Assembly: GCA_945871455.1 (NCBI GenBank)
Contig: CAMBXJ010000332.1
Location: forward strand, 1-5,281
Origin: Asaia bogorensis
GTDB taxonomy: Bacteria > Pseudomonadota > Alphaproteobacteria > Acetobacterales > Acetobacteraceae
Reading direction: 5' to 3'
Length of the DNA: 5,281 bases
This document shows positions 4,866 to 5,281 of this stretch, piece by piece. The notes under the pieces are model-generated. The model ran no database searches, was not told the origin of the DNA, and saw only the letters and a program-made list of their open reading frames with translations. The first letter of the stretch is position 1; the number at the start of each line of letters is the position of its first letter. The position numbers and the translations under genes are program-made.

Positions 4866-5281
4866 TTACCGGCTGAGTTCCTTCGTCATCTCATCAATGC
4901 CGTTGACCGTCAGCGGGAACATCCGTCCCTCCATCAGATCATTGACCATGGTGATGGACCGGACATGCCCCCAGCTTTTCTGCGGTGTCGGGTTCAGCCA
5001 CGCCGAACGCCGGTAATGGCCGCAGAGCCGCTCGATCCAGGTGATGCCGGCTTCCTCGTTCCAGTGCTCGACGGAACCGCCGGGCATGGTGATCTCATAC
5101 GGGCTCATGGCGGCGTCACCGACGAAGATCATCTTGTAGTCGGGGCCGTAGGTTCGCAGCACCTGCCAGGTGGGGATCACTTCCTCATGCCGGCGGCGAT
5201 TGTTCTTCCAGACCCGCTCATACGGGAAGTTGTGGAAGTAGTAGTATTCCAGGTGCTTGAATTCCGTTCGCGCGGCGGAGA
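4866..5281 (-). CDS. VWA domain protein, CoxE family, C-terminal part (cut at right edge)
   Basis: The frame is open from the window edge to a TAA at 4866-4868, giving 137 visible residues. An apparent GTG start at 5180 is internal: 33 further in-frame codons upstream (including TEFKHLEYYYFHNFPYE) are family-like, so the gene starts outside the window. Features visible are EF..LEYYYFHN, PTWQVLRTYGPDYKMIFVGDAAMSP, GGSVEHWNEE, WLNPTP, SI with RMFPLT, and the terminal MTKELSR. This pattern is typical of CoxE-type von Willebrand factor A proteins, which usually act beside a MoxR-type AAA+ ATPase in maturation or metal-centre insertion of enzymes such as molybdenum hydroxylases. The MIDAS DxSxS motif would be upstream, outside the window. 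It has the same strand as the SDR, but an 86-base gap with a hairpin suggests it may end a separate unit. I do not see its partner enzyme here. Confidence 0.85.
   Translation of the reverse strand, partial: SAARTEFKHLEYYYFHNFPYERVWKNNRRRHEEVIPTWQVLRTYGPDYKMIFVGDAAMSPYEITMPGGSVEHWNEEAGITWIERLCGHYRRSAWLNPTPQKSWGHVRSITMVNDLMEGRMFPLTVNGIDEMTKELSR

Noticed and set aside
4866..5180. Complete 104-residue gene starting at GTG 5180
   Set aside because: The frame stays open to the window edge with family-like sequence (YYYFHN) before the GTG, so it is a fragment of a longer VWA protein.

Overview
This is a GC-rich window that looks alphaproteobacterial (my inference: strong third-position G/C bias, long antisense open frames, and an intergenic palindromic repeat with CGTCATG...CATGACG ends of a type common in that class). 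It reads as accessory catabolic chromosome. I see no tRNA, rRNA, transposase, CRISPR array or replication origin.

Layout. A rightward block occupies bases 1-1737: the last 23 codons of a gene that enters from the left, a complete thiolase-fold protein joined to it by an ATGA overlap, and 31 bases later a small protein of the zinc-ribbon/OB-fold (DUF35, ChsH2-type) family. Thiolase-like plus DUF35 is a recurring partnership in acyl-CoA chemistry. Both members here lack the residues that usually define them: the thiolase fold has no nucleophilic cysteine and no GHP-type histidine, and the zinc ribbon keeps only one of four zinc cysteines. The partial upstream gene ends like a second thiolase-fold subunit, so the set may be a two-thiolase-plus-DUF35 complex, possibly an aldolase (C-C lyase) or acyl-CoA binding complex rather than a true thiolase.

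Bases 1738-2067 separate convergent transcription units. They hold a nested palindromic repeat and no gene that I can support.

A leftward block occupies 2068-5281. In transcription order it has the C-terminal part of a CoxE-type VWA protein (cut by the right edge), an SDR oxidoreductase, a bicupin resembling gentisate 1,2-dioxygenase, and a TfdA/TauD-type Fe(II)/2-oxoglutarate dioxygenase. The cupin and TfdA-like genes are 15 bases apart and surely co-transcribed. The SDR lies 99 bases upstream of the cupin. The VWA gene is separated from the SDR by 86 bases that contain a strong hairpin, and it may belong to a different unit.

Working model (inference): the 2-oxoglutarate dioxygenase hydroxylates or cleaves an ether or carboxylic-acid substrate, the cupin and SDR carry out further oxidation, and the thiolase-like/DUF35 set acts on a CoA-linked product. 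The substrate cannot be read from sequence. The most interesting point is the coordinated loss of catalytic and metal residues in the thiolase-like/DUF35 pair.
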